Assembly (NCBI GenBank): GCA_937895825.1
Contig: CALBKP010000088.1
Span: 1 to 12,651, forward strand
DNA: 12,651 bases
Direction: 5' to 3'
Origin: an uncultured Alistipes sp.
Lineage (GTDB): Bacteria > Bacteroidota > Bacteroidia > Bacteroidales > Rikenellaceae
Part shown: positions 5,375 to 12,651 of the stretch, piece after piece
Layout: each line of letters begins with the position of its first letter
How positions within the stretch are numbered: position 1 is the first letter of the stretch
The notes under the pieces: generated by a model
Seen by the model: the letters and a program-made list of their open reading frames with translations, nothing else
Database searches by the model: none
Told to the model about the DNA's origin: nothing
Translations under genes and position numbers: made by a program

Positions 5375-6459
5375 TACCGCCCCTTAATCTCAATCACTGC
5401 GAGATCGCTACGTGTGCCAATCCTGAACGGCGGTCCCCAGAGCGATAGTCCACACGAAACGTAGGCATAGGTGTGCGACCAATGGCGAAAGCCGTGGCTC
5501 TGGTCGTACATAGCATCCGTAATCAGGCTGAGTGGCCATATCTGACCGCGGTGCGTATGTCCCGAGAGATGGATGTCCACACCCAGACGGTCGCTCTCTG
5601 CGATATCGTATGGCTGGTGGTCGAGGATAACAATGGGACGCAACATATCGGCCTCAGCAACAAGCGAGTCCAACGTTGCACGCCTACGGTTAGAGCGGTC
5701 ATCGCGGCCTATGAGTTGTATGCCCGAATCAAGCACGACAACACTATCGCGTAGCAATGTCATCTGCGTACCTCGAATAAACGTCTCACAGGCATCAATA
5801 CCGCTTATATATTCATGGTTGCCAGGCACTACATATACTCCATCTGGCGCATCAATCCCATCGAGCACCTCGCCCATATTCTCACCAACGACCGGCGTGA
5901 TGCTATTATCAATGAGGTCGCCAACGATGACCACTACATCGGGCTTTTGTTCGTTTATTAGCGCGACATAACGCTCAAGATCAGTCCTATCTGTGCCATA
6001 GCCAAGGTGTATATCGCTGGCCATAACCATACGCACACCGCCACCTTTAACAGGCTTATCCAACTCAATAGTGATATGCTCAACGTGCGGATTTCGATAG
6101 TTGCAATAGCCATAGACAAGCAGGCCAGTAGTTATGGCCAATGCATAGAGCACACCATGGCGTAGTGCGGGGATAAATAGGTGAGCGACATCGAAAGCAG
6201 CCGTCGTAAGCACCATATATAGCGTAAAGACCATCCACACCGTGCCGAGCCACATCATCGCCTTAGTAATCAGTGGGTGATGCTCATTATTACGCATACC
6301 CATAGCCACGAAGAATAGGAGCGACACACCCCAATAGACGACCGCAAATATCACGCGAACGCCCATCGGTAGCCCATGCACCACCTGCCATAAACGCCAA
6401 AAAACATAGCCGTTGCCAGCTATGTATAGCGCCATCATTATTATACCCATCCAAAGCAT
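5374..6459 (-). CDS. Membrane-anchored calcineurin-like metallophosphoesterase
   Basis: The protein has 361 residues. Four hydrophobic segments (about 4-22, 34-54, 67-87 and 101-118) anchor the N-terminus. From about residue 142 a calcineurin-like phosphoesterase domain follows with all five metal-site blocks: D149-x-H151 in ASDIHLG, G180-D181 in VGDLID, G213-N-H-E216, H281 in DHQP, and G300-H-T-H303 in SGHTHRGQIWP. The family binds two metal ions and hydrolyses phosphoesters. The layout resembles YkuE/YaeI-type enzymes, some of which act on membrane lipids such as UDP-diacylglucosamine, but the substrate here is unknown. The gene is last in the pdxJ-led operon, with its ATG 19 nt after the previous stop. 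The start at 6459 was chosen because it places MLWMG directly before the first helix; M4 is a possible alternative. Its stop codon lies in the T tract of the bidirectional terminator. Confidence 0.9.
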   Translation of the reverse strand: MLWMGIIMMALYIAGNGYVFWRLWQVVHGLPMGVRVIFAVVYWGVSLLFFVAMGMRNNEHHPLITKAMMWLGTVWMVFTLYMVLTTAAFDVAHLFIPALRHGVLYALAITTGLLVYGYCNYRNPHVEHITIELDKPVKGGGVRMVMASDIHLGYGTDRTDLERYVALINEQKPDVVVIVGDLIDNSITPVVGENMGEVLDGIDAPDGVYVVPGNHEYISGIDACETFIRGTQMTLLRDSVVVLDSGIQLIGRDDRSNRRRATLDSLVAEADMLRPIVILDHQPYDIAESDRLGVDIHLSGHTHRGQIWPLSLITDAMYDQSHGFRHWSHTYAYVSCGLSLWGPPFRIGTRSDLAVIEIKGR

Positions 6460-6478
6460 AACCTACACCTTGCAACTT

Positions 6479-7876
6479 CTATGCATCACGAACGATACCA
6501 CGCTTTGCGGCCTCCTCTTCCATAAGACGGTAGGCAGCATCGTAGTCATTCGGGATGATACCATCGAGGATGGCATTCTTGATAACCTCCTTAATCTCGC
6601 CTATGACACTCGAGGGGGGCAGGTTATAGGTCTTCATTATGATATCGCCCGTAATTGGGGGTTGGAAGTTACGCACACGATCACGCTCCTCCAAGTCGCG
6701 CATCTTCTCCCTAACGAGCTCAAAATTCTTAAGATATAGCTTTACTTTACTGTCAATACCAGAAGTGATGTCTGCCTCGCATAGTGTCATCAGTTTCTCC
6801 ACATCGTCACCCGCCTCGAACAACAGACGGCGCACAGCCGAATCGGTGACCAAATCCTCCGACAGAACGATAGGTCGCATGTGCAGAAAGACCATCTTCT
6901 GCACAAAGCGCATAGGCTCGTTCATCGGCAACTTCAATCGGCGAAAGAGCTGCGGTATCATCTTCGAGCCGACAGCCTCGTGCTGGTGGAATGTCCAACC
7001 CTGACGCAGGTCGTAGGCCTTAGTCAGCGGCTTGCCTATGTCGTGAAAGAGTGCCGCCCAGCGTAGCCATATATCGTCGGAACGCTTGGCGAGGTTATCG
7101 AGCACCTTCATCGTATGCTCGAAGTTATCCTTATGTCCATGCTTGCCTCTACGCTCTACGCCCGACATGCGGTCAAGTTCCGGAAGCACATACTTCAGCA
7201 GACCCGATACGCGCATCAGGTTGAGTCCTATCGAGGGCACGGGCGAAGCCATTATCTTATTTAGCTCTACGGCAATACGCTCCTTCGTAATAATCTTGAT
7301 ACGCTCCGCCTGGCGCACGATACCATCGAACGTCTCATCGTCGATATCGAATCCCAACTGAGAGGCAAACCTCACGGCACGCATCATTCTCAGCGGGTCG
7401 TCCGAGAAGGTCTTATCTGGCTCGCACGGCGTACGTATGATGCAGTCCTCCATATCCTCCATACCTCCAAACGGATCGACGAGCTCACCAAACGTATCAC
7501 CATTTATCGACCACGCCATAGCGTTGATGGTAAAGTCTCTGCGACGCTGATCATCCTCCAACGTTCCAGGCTCAACGAGCGGGTTGCGCGACTCGGGCTT
7601 ATAGCTCTCCTTGCGCGCACCTACGAACTCCACCTCCGTATCTCGCCAGCGTAACATGGCCGTACCGTAGGTTTTGTATATCGTCACCTTAGCACCCAGC
7701 TCACGTGCAAGCTCCTCGGCAACGGCAACGCCACTACCCACAACCACAACGTCGATATCCGACGAGGGGCGACGTAGGTAGTAGTCACGCACATAGCCAC
7801 CCACCACATAGGCCTCAACGCCCATGCGGTCAACAACACGTGTGATATGTCGAAATATCGGATGTCTTAGAGGCAT
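6479..7876 (-). CDS. tRNA nucleotidyltransferase / poly(A) polymerase family with HD domain
   Basis: With the start at 7876 the protein has 465 residues. A class II nucleotidyltransferase head shows GGYVRD (26-31), the catalytic pair D40-x-D42 in SSDIDVVV, EFVGARKESY (83-92), RRDFTINAM (112-120) and the DPLRMMRAVRFA segment (160-171). An HD domain follows with H254 in FEHTMKVLD and H278-D279 in LFHDIGKP. The family adds CCA to tRNA 3' ends or poly(A) tails to RNA; in bacteria without separate enzymes it matures tRNAs. The neighbouring tRNA-Cys lacks encoded CCA, so CCA addition is the more likely job. An upstream ATG at 7912 would overlap pdxJ by 34 nt; I prefer the ATG at 7876 because it begins 2 nt after the pdxJ TAG and the extra 12 residues (MHHACKQKRQVD) are atypical. 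It is cotranscribed with pdxJ. Confidence 0.93.
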   Translation of the reverse strand: MPLRHPIFRHITRVVDRMGVEAYVVGGYVRDYYLRRPSSDIDVVVVGSGVAVAEELARELGAKVTIYKTYGTAMLRWRDTEVEFVGARKESYKPESRNPLVEPGTLEDDQRRRDFTINAMAWSINGDTFGELVDPFGGMEDMEDCIIRTPCEPDKTFSDDPLRMMRAVRFASQLGFDIDDETFDGIVRQAERIKIITKERIAVELNKIMASPVPSIGLNLMRVSGLLKYVLPELDRMSGVERRGKHGHKDNFEHTMKVLDNLAKRSDDIWLRWAALFHDIGKPLTKAYDLRQGWTFHQHEAVGSKMIPQLFRRLKLPMNEPMRFVQKMVFLHMRPIVLSEDLVTDSAVRRLLFEAGDDVEKLMTLCEADITSGIDSKVKLYLKNFELVREKMRDLEERDRVRNFQPPITGDIIMKTYNLPPSSVIGEIKEVIKNAILDGIIPNDYDAAYRLMEEEAAKRGIVRDA

Positions 7877-7878
7877 AT

Positions 7879-8613
7879 CTACTTGTCGCTTTTGTTTGCA
7901 CGCGTGATGCAACGCTGATATATGCTCACGGTATTCTCCAACCCCCAGTACAGAGCGTCGCTGATGAGCGCATGACCAATCGACACCTCGTCAACCCACG
8001 GAATACGTTCGATAAAGTACTGCAAGTTCTCGGTGTTCAGGTCGTGACCAGCGTTTAGACCCAAGCCCACACGACGTGCCTCCTCAGCAGCAGCAACGTA
8101 GGGCGCAATGGCTGCTTCACGATCCTCCGCATAGCCCGAAGCATAGGCCTCGGTATATAGCTCCACGCGGTCAGCGCCACACTCCTTAGCCGCTGTAACC
8201 ATCTCAACCACAGGGTCTACAAAGATAGATACACGTATTCCGGCCTTATGGAAACGCTCCGACATCTGGCGCAGAAAGTCGCGATATTTGATGGTATCCC
8301 AGCCTGCCGATGAGGTGATAGCATCCTCAGCGTCGGGGACAAGCGTAACCTGTGCGGGGCGCACCTCCTCGACAAGCTCACAGAAACTCTCGATGGGATT
8401 GCCCTCGACGTTAAGCTCCGTGGTGATGTTGGACTTCAGCTCACGCACATCCGAGTAACGGATATGACGAGCGTCGGGGCGTGGATGCACCGTGATACCA
8501 TCGGCACCAAAACGCTCAATGTCGAGAGCCGCTTTCAGTAGGTTGGGGACATTTCCGCCACGCGAGTTACGCACAACGGCAATCTTATTGATATTTACAC
8601 TTAGCTTTGTCAT
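7879..8613 (-). CDS. pdxJ: Pyridoxine 5'-phosphate synthase
   Basis: The protein has 244 residues, the usual family length. It condenses 1-deoxy-D-xylulose-5-phosphate with 3-amino-2-oxopropyl phosphate to pyridoxine 5'-phosphate, the last ring-forming step of the DXP-dependent vitamin B6 pathway, in the cytoplasm. Seen in the sequence are the N-terminal strand LSVNINKIAVVRN, H43 in HPRPDARHI, E70 in ELNVEGN, LVPD (91-94), E151 in RVELYTE, H190 in NAGHDLN, and SIGHALISDAL (211-221) near the phosphate site, all expected of a PdxJ TIM barrel. The frame stays open upstream to 8751, but that extension crosses both divergent promoters. The ATG at 8613 gives the canonical MTKLSVNINK start and a leader of about 60 nt. 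It is the first gene of a three-gene operon and divergent from nadK. Confidence 0.97.
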   Translation of the reverse strand: MTKLSVNINKIAVVRNSRGGNVPNLLKAALDIERFGADGITVHPRPDARHIRYSDVRELKSNITTELNVEGNPIESFCELVEEVRPAQVTLVPDAEDAITSSAGWDTIKYRDFLRQMSERFHKAGIRVSIFVDPVVEMVTAAKECGADRVELYTEAYASGYAEDREAAIAPYVAAAEEARRVGLGLNAGHDLNTENLQYFIERIPWVDEVSIGHALISDALYWGLENTVSIYQRCITRANKSDK

Positions 8614-8642
8614 AATTGTTGTAATAAATAGGGTCTCAACTA

Positions 8643-8672
8643 TTGAAACCACAATTCTTTTTCTTACCTTTG
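8643..8672 (+). promoter_or_regulatory. nadK promoter (+ half of a bidirectional promoter)
   Basis: The -33-like TTG (8643-8645, in TATTG), a 19-bp spacer and the -7 TACCTTTG (8665-8672, followed by C) predict initiation near 8676 and a leader of about 34 nt to the nadK ATG. The -7 box is one arm of a palindrome whose other arm is the -7 box of pdxJ. Confidence 0.75.
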
Positions 8673-8677
8673 CAAAA

Positions 8678-8710
8678 GCAAAGTTACGATTTTTTTTCAT
8701 TTCGCGACAA
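8678..8710 (-). promoter_or_regulatory. pdxJ operon promoter (- half of a bidirectional promoter)
   Basis: On the - strand a TTG (8710-8708) is followed after 21 bp by the -7 element TAACTTTGC (8686-8678). Predicted initiation is near 8675. The leader to the pdxJ ATG at 8613 would be about 62 nt. The -33 triplet overlaps the nadK start codon region. Confidence 0.65.
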
Positions 8711-9573
8711 TGAACATAATACTTTTTTCGCGCAAGCAGCTCAACCACCATCCCGAACAGGTGAGAACAATGCTTGATGAAATCGAGCGTTTAGGTGTCG
8801 ATTTCTCTATAAATGAGGATTTTGCAGCCGTCGTAGAGTCACTCTTAGGCATCCGCATACCCACCGATCGCATCTTCACTGATCGCATCACCCGACGTGG
8901 CAATGATGTTGTTGTCACCTACGGTGGCGATGGCACACTGCTCGATGCCGTAACCTTGCTTGACGACCCCACAATACCCGTCGTTGGCATCAACTGTGGC
9001 CGTTTGGGCTACCTCACGGCTGACGATGGTCAGGGCATAAGTTCGCTCTTTGAGCGCATTGTCGAGCACAGATTAGAGTTTGAACACCGCCAGATGCTCC
9101 ATATCGAGGGCGATATTCCCATGAGCCTAACAGCGCTCAACGAGGTGACCATCCACCGTCACGGAGCTACGATGATCTCGGTCGACACGCTCATCAACGA
9201 CAAGCCCGTAGCCACTTACCATGGCGACGGACTTATTGTGGCAACACCCACTGGATCAACGGCATACTCTCTGAGTGCTGGAGGTCCCATACTCGACCCC
9301 ATGTGCCGCTGCTTCATACTCTCACCCTTAGCGCCACACAACCTCACGATGCGCCCCGTTGTCGTTCCAGACAACAGCCACATACGTCTTAAGGTACACA
9401 CCCGCAGTGGCGAGGCATTTCTCTCGGTCGACAACCGCACATTCTCACTCCAAGATGGAGCCGAGGTCACTATACGCAGGGCCGCAAGCGAGCTAATTTT
9501 AGCCGTGCCACATAATAATACGTTCTACGACACGTTAAGAGAGAAGATGATGTGGGGCGTAGATAATCGCTAA
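8710..9573 (+). CDS. nadK: NAD kinase
   Basis: The protein has 287 residues, a normal bacterial length. It phosphorylates NAD to NADP using ATP in the cytoplasm. Diagnostic motifs are GGDGT (72-76, with catalytic D74), GINCGRLGYL (93-102), N144-E145 in ALNEVTIHR, the TPTGSTAYSLSAGGP block (179-193), and D241 in LSVDNR. A short APHNLTMRP segment (208-216) corresponds to the conserved PH region. The ATG at 8710 is the first in the frame after the promoter and gives the expected short N-terminal strand MNIILFSR. It diverges from the pdxJ operon and precedes uppS by 144 nt on the same strand, the latter with its own -7 box. I see no clear terminator after the gene. Confidence 0.97.
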   Translation: MNIILFSRKQLNHHPEQVRTMLDEIERLGVDFSINEDFAAVVESLLGIRIPTDRIFTDRITRRGNDVVVTYGGDGTLLDAVTLLDDPTIPVVGINCGRLGYLTADDGQGISSLFERIVEHRLEFEHRQMLHIEGDIPMSLTALNEVTIHRHGATMISVDTLINDKPVATYHGDGLIVATPTGSTAYSLSAGGPILDPMCRCFILSPLAPHNLTMRPVVVPDNSHIRLKVHTRSGEAFLSVDNRTFSLQDGAEVTIRRAASELILAVPHNNTFYDTLREKMMWGVDNR

Positions 9574-9600
9574 CCACACACCACCCCACAATAATCGCTA
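9551..9600. repeat. Short inverted and direct repeats around the nadK stop
   Basis: TGTGGGG (9551-9557) and CCCCACA (9584-9590) are perfectly complementary over 7 bp. The 10-mer ATAATCGCTA occurs at 9563-9572 (containing the nadK stop) and again at 9591-9600. No T tract follows, so an ordinary terminator is not supported. The rest of 9601-9690 shows only an imperfect hairpin (9626-9650). Confidence 0.4.
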
Positions 9601-9691
9601 CATTCCTAATCTTTAGATGTTTAGCTCTCGCGCACTACGCACACGTGAGAAAATTTGTGGGTCAAGGCGTGTTATTTGTAAATTTATTTAC

Positions 9692-9699
9692 TACATTTG
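9692..9699 (+). promoter_or_regulatory. -7 promoter element of uppS-bamA
   Basis: TACATTTG (9692-9699, followed by C) matches the -7 consensus and predicts initiation near 9703, only about 15 nt before the uppS ATG. A good -33 TTTG at the usual distance is absent: the nearest TTTG (9675-9678) is 13 bp away and TGTT (9670-9673) is a weak alternative. The promoter may be modest or need an activator. Confidence 0.5.
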
Positions 9700-9717
9700 C
9701 AAGATATTACGAGCATT

Positions 9718-10437
9718 ATGAGCGATAAGAGGGCTATACCACAGCACATCGCTATCATCATGGATGGCAACGGTCGCTGGGCAAAACTACGCAACAAGGA
9801 GCGTTACGAGGGGCATATTGCAGGAGTCGACTCGGTACGTGCCGTGGTGCGCGCTTCGGTGCGTAATGGTGTCAAGTGGCTCACGCTTTACGCCTTCTCT
9901 ACCGAAAACTGGGGTCGCCCCACGGCCGAGGTAGATGCTATCATGGAGCTCTTCTGCCATACGGTGATGGGCGAAGCAAAGGAGCTCGCCAGCCAGGGTG
10001 TAAGGGTGAAGATCATGGGCGAACGCACACGCTTCTCGAAGGAGGTGCTCGCAATGATAGAGCATATCGAGAGCGTTACGGCTGAGGGCGACAAGCTCAC
10101 ACTCGTATTGGCGTTTAACTACTCGGCACGTCGCGAGATGGTGCTTGCAGCACGCAGCATAGCGACACGCGCCGTTAGTGGTGAGATTACCACTGACGAT
10201 ATCGACGAGGAGCTCTTTGCCAAGTCGCTCATGAGTCGCGGCATACCCGATCCCGATTTCGTAATTCGCACGAGTGGCGAGTGCCGCTTGAGTAACTTCC
10301 TGCTGTGGCAGTCGTCATACGCCGAGTTGTACTTCCCCGAGGTACTTTGGCCCGACTTTGGCGAGGAGGAGTTCGACCGTGCGCTTGAGGAGTATGCTCG
10401 CCGTGACCGACGCTACGGATTAGTGACAGAAGACTGA
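9718..10437 (+). CDS. uppS: Undecaprenyl diphosphate synthase (cis-prenyltransferase)
   Basis: The protein has 239 residues. It extends farnesyl diphosphate with eight isopentenyl diphosphate units in cis to C55 undecaprenyl diphosphate, the carrier precursor for peptidoglycan and surface glycans; the enzyme is membrane-associated on the cytoplasmic side. Diagnostic motifs are MDGNGRW (15-21, catalytic D16), H33 in GHIAG, FSTENW (60-65), R184-T-S-G-E188 and RLSNFLLWQ (190-198), and YAELYFPE with E203. A TTG at 9697 would add seven residues (MQDITSI) but lies inside the -7 promoter box, so the ATG at 9718 is preferred. bamA begins 11 nt after the stop, indicating an operon for envelope biogenesis, a pairing I recall from other Bacteroidetes. 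Confidence 0.97.
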   Translation: MSDKRAIPQHIAIIMDGNGRWAKLRNKERYEGHIAGVDSVRAVVRASVRNGVKWLTLYAFSTENWGRPTAEVDAIMELFCHTVMGEAKELASQGVRVKIMGERTRFSKEVLAMIEHIESVTAEGDKLTLVLAFNYSARREMVLAARSIATRAVSGEITTDDIDEELFAKSLMSRGIPDPDFVIRTSGECRLSNFLLWQSSYAELYFPEVLWPDFGEEEFDRALEEYARRDRRYGLVTED

Positions 10438-10448
10438 TAAGAGAGAGG

Positions 10449-12651
10449 ATGAAATATACGAAGATATTACTTTTAATCATCGCAGCGATGGTTGTTGCCG
10501 CCTCAGACCTAAGTGCTCAGGTGGCATCGTCGCGTTATACTATCGGCCAGGTGTCGAACAACGAGATTACCGATACCATTGACTTCGACCGCTCGGCTCC
10601 GATACTCACAGAGGGCGACGGCAAGCTATACTACATTCGCCACATCAACCTCCATGGTGTCAAGTATCTCAACCACGACATCCTTAAGTCGTCAGCAGGC
10701 TTGCAGGAGGGCGACTCTATATACCTACCAAGCAAGTTTATCTCCAACGCCATGCAGCGTTTATGGACTCCGCGCTACTTCTCTAACATACAGATAGGAG
10801 CCACCATCGAGGGTGACTCGCTTGATTTGGAGGTGTTCCTCAAAGAGCGTGCCCGCATCCTTAGATGGAACATCGACGGAGTGTCGAAGTCGAAGGCCAA
10901 AGATCTTATGGAGGAGGTACTGAAGTTGCGCCGCAACACCGAGCTTTCGGACTACGTCATCGACAAGAACGTGAAGCTCATCAAGGAGCACTTCTCGGAG
11001 AAGGGTTTTAGAACGTGTGATGTGGATGTGAGCATCACCAACGATACGGTCTACGAACAGTGTGTGAATGTGACATTTACCATCGACCGTGGCCCGAAGG
11101 TTAAGGTTGGAGCTATCAACTTTGAGGGCAACAACGCCTTTGAGGATAAGCGACTGAAGCGAACCTTCAAGAAGACGCACCAGAAGAGCATCCTCTTCTT
11201 CCAGAACCAGAAGTTCCTAAGCGAGGAGTATGAGAACGACAAAGAGCTACTCCTCGACTTCTACAACTCACGAGGCTACCGTAATGCCACCATCATTCGT
11301 GACTCGGTGTACTACATCGACGATAAGACCATGGGCATCGATATCGAGCTATCGGAGGGCAACAAATACTACATCCGCAACATCAACTGGGTGGGTAACT
11401 CGGTATATACCACCGAGCAACTCGAGAATATGTTCGGCGTACAATCGGGCGATGTCTACGACAAGAAGTCTATGCACAAGCGACTCGGCATCGGCAAAGA
11501 GATGAACCCCGAGGAGATGTCTATATCGTCGCTCTACAACAATAGCGGTTACCTCATGTCACAGATCGAGCCTGCCGAGATTGTCGTAGGCCCGGACTCG
11601 CTCGACCTTGAGATCCGCATATTCGAGGGTAAACCCTTCACCATTAACGAGGTGGGTATCTCGGGTAATATGCGCGTCGACGACGAAGTCATCCGCCGTG
11701 AGCTATACGTTCGCCCTGGTGAGCTCTACAACCGTGCTCTGCTCATGCAGACCATGCGTACGCTGATGGGTCTTGGCCACTTCGACGAACAGGCCATCAT
11801 GCCCGACATCCAGCCCGTGAGCGACGAGCTCGTAAACATCAACTGGCCGTTGCAGGAGAAGGCATCTGACCAGTTTAACATCGCTGGTGGTTGGGGCTCT
11901 GGTACATTCGTGGGATCTATCGGTGTTACGCTTAACAACCTCTCTATTCGCAACTTCTTCAAGCGTGGTGCTTGGCGACCATACCCCTCGGGACAGAACC
12001 AGCGTCTCTCGATATCGGGACAGACAAACGGTACATACTATAAGGCATTGTCGCTCAGCTTCACCGACCCATGGTTAGGCGGTCGCAGACCCAACTCATT
12101 CACCATCTCGGGTTATATCTCGGAACAGAACGATGCATACTACGTATGGCAGAACGCCACGATGTACTACCGCACGATGGGTCTCTTCATCGGCTTAGGT
12201 AAGCGTCTGCAGTGGCCCGATCCATACTTCACGTTCTATGGCGAGCTTGGCTACCAGCGTTATGGTCTTCAAGGCTGGAGGTCGTTTATCCTCAGCGATG
12301 GTAATGCTAACACCCTATCGCTCAAACTCGTATTGCAACGTTCATCAGTCGACGCTCCATTCTTCTCGCGCTCAGGCTCGGAGTTCACGCTCTCGGTACA
12401 GGCAACACCTCCATTCTCGGCATGGGATGGAAAGAACTATGCCGATCCTAACCTCTCGGATCAGGATCGCTACCGCTGGATCGAGTTCCACAAGTGGCTG
12501 TTGAAGGGTCGTTGGTACTTCCCGCTCACGCGCAACCAGAACCTCGTGCTTATGCTTGGTGCCGAGATGGGTTATTTGGGTAGTTACAACAAGAACAAGG
12601 TGTCGCCCTTCGAGCGTTTCGAGATTGGTGGTGATGGTATGACGGGCTATA
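10449..12651 (+). CDS. bamA: Outer-membrane assembly factor BamA (partial, 3' end outside window)
   Basis: The frame is open from the ATG at 10449 to the right edge, about 734 residues. A signal peptide is clear: MKYTK, a hydrophobic core to about residue 19, and cleavage likely near LSA|Q (24-25). Five POTRA-like repeats follow, recognisable by their conserved G/N turns: about 62-135 (IRHINLHGVKYL), 138-216 (LRWNIDGVSKSK), 217-305 (VKVGAINFEGNNAF), 307-395 (YYIRNINWVGNSVY) and 397-470 (FTINEVGISGNMRV). From about 474 an outer-membrane beta barrel begins (FNIAGGWGSGTFVGS, then alternating strands rich in Y/W). The last visible residues, FEIGGDGMTGY (724-734), are typical of the region shortly before the VRGF/Y lid loop, which lies beyond the window. 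BamA folds and inserts beta-barrel proteins in the outer membrane. The ATG is preceded by GAGAGAGG, an unusually purine-rich start, 11 nt after uppS. Confidence 0.95.
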   Translation, partial: MKYTKILLLIIAAMVVAASDLSAQVASSRYTIGQVSNNEITDTIDFDRSAPILTEGDGKLYYIRHINLHGVKYLNHDILKSSAGLQEGDSIYLPSKFISNAMQRLWTPRYFSNIQIGATIEGDSLDLEVFLKERARILRWNIDGVSKSKAKDLMEEVLKLRRNTELSDYVIDKNVKLIKEHFSEKGFRTCDVDVSITNDTVYEQCVNVTFTIDRGPKVKVGAINFEGNNAFEDKRLKRTFKKTHQKSILFFQNQKFLSEEYENDKELLLDFYNSRGYRNATIIRDSVYYIDDKTMGIDIELSEGNKYYIRNINWVGNSVYTTEQLENMFGVQSGDVYDKKSMHKRLGIGKEMNPEEMSISSLYNNSGYLMSQIEPAEIVVGPDSLDLEIRIFEGKPFTINEVGISGNMRVDDEVIRRELYVRPGELYNRALLMQTMRTLMGLGHFDEQAIMPDIQPVSDELVNINWPLQEKASDQFNIAGGWGSGTFVGSIGVTLNNLSIRNFFKRGAWRPYPSGQNQRLSISGQTNGTYYKALSLSFTDPWLGGRRPNSFTISGYISEQNDAYYVWQNATMYYRTMGLFIGLGKRLQWPDPYFTFYGELGYQRYGLQGWRSFILSDGNANTLSLKLVLQRSSVDAPFFSRSGSEFTLSVQATPPFSAWDGKNYADPNLSDQDRYRWIEFHKWLLKGRWYFPLTRNQNLVLMLGAEMGYLGSYNKNKVSPFERFEIGGDGMTGY

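Noticed and set aside
7877..7912. Upstream ATG adding 12 residues to the tRNA nucleotidyltransferase
   Set aside because: It overlaps pdxJ by 34 nt and adds atypical sequence; an ATG 2 nt after the pdxJ stop fits an operon better. It cannot be fully excluded.
8614..8751. N-terminal extension of the pdxJ reading frame (to 290 residues)
   Set aside because: It crosses both divergent promoters and the nadK start, encodes no PdxJ-like sequence, and the canonical MTKLSVNINK begins at 8613.
9626..9650. Imperfect hairpin TCTCGCG/CGTGAGA between nadK and uppS as a terminator
   Set aside because: An 11-base loop, a G-U pair and only AAATTT after it make it too weak to call.
9697..9717. TTG start adding seven residues to uppS
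   Set aside because: The TTG lies inside the predicted -7 promoter element, so it would not be in the mRNA from that promoter.
1..12651. CRISPR array, insertion sequence, prophage or defence island
   Set aside because: No spaced direct repeats, transposase, integrase or terminal inverted repeats were seen; gene content is housekeeping with uniform composition.

Overview
The window looks like chromosomal DNA from a member of the Bacteroidota, most likely order Bacteroidales; I cannot fix the genus. The evidence is repeated promoter signatures of the Bacteroides type (TTTG or TTG about 19-21 bp upstream of TAnnTTTG), start codons without clear Shine-Dalgarno sequences behind A-rich leaders, a NagB-like/PIG-L fusion of a kind I associate with Bacteroidetes, and the gene order pdxJ / nadK / uppS / bamA. 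G+C looks moderate, and no phage, transposon, CRISPR or island signature is visible.

Left part (1-900): the 3' end of a DprA/SLOG-like gene, then an intergenic region with three things in it: a candidate small RNA on the + strand (about 476-559), a shared bidirectional terminator (527-559), and a tRNA-Cys(GCA) on the - strand with its own strong promoter. The tRNA gene does not encode CCA.

Middle part (890-5375), + strand: a multi-pass membrane protein (Mpv17/PMP22-like, tentative), a reverse-type rubrerythrin (rubredoxin domain first) with its own promoter and terminator, then two adjacent NagB-type genes. The first fuses a NagB-like domain, whose catalytic positions are largely replaced by glutamine, to an intact-looking PIG-L deacetylase domain. 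The second is a canonical glucosamine-6-phosphate deaminase with catalytic and allosteric residues at E. coli numbering. They may form an amino-sugar unit: deacetylation, then deamination to fructose-6-phosphate. A near-perfect symmetric terminator closes this block and also serves the convergent - strand operon.

Right part: a - strand operon pdxJ > CCA-adding enzyme/poly(A) polymerase family > membrane-anchored calcineurin-like phosphoesterase (8613 down to 5374), diverging from nadK on the + strand. The two promoters lie back to back, with -7 boxes forming one palindrome, so transcription in both directions should start at almost the same base pair. nadK is followed by uppS (undecaprenyl diphosphate synthase) and bamA (outer-membrane assembly), which runs off the right edge.

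Most of the window is core metabolism and envelope biogenesis. The items I consider worth a second look are the glutamine-substituted NagB domain in the fusion, the candidate small RNA at 476-559, the palindromic bidirectional promoter at 8643-8710, and the inverted repeat across the promoter of the fusion gene. None of them has been tested by computation or search here.
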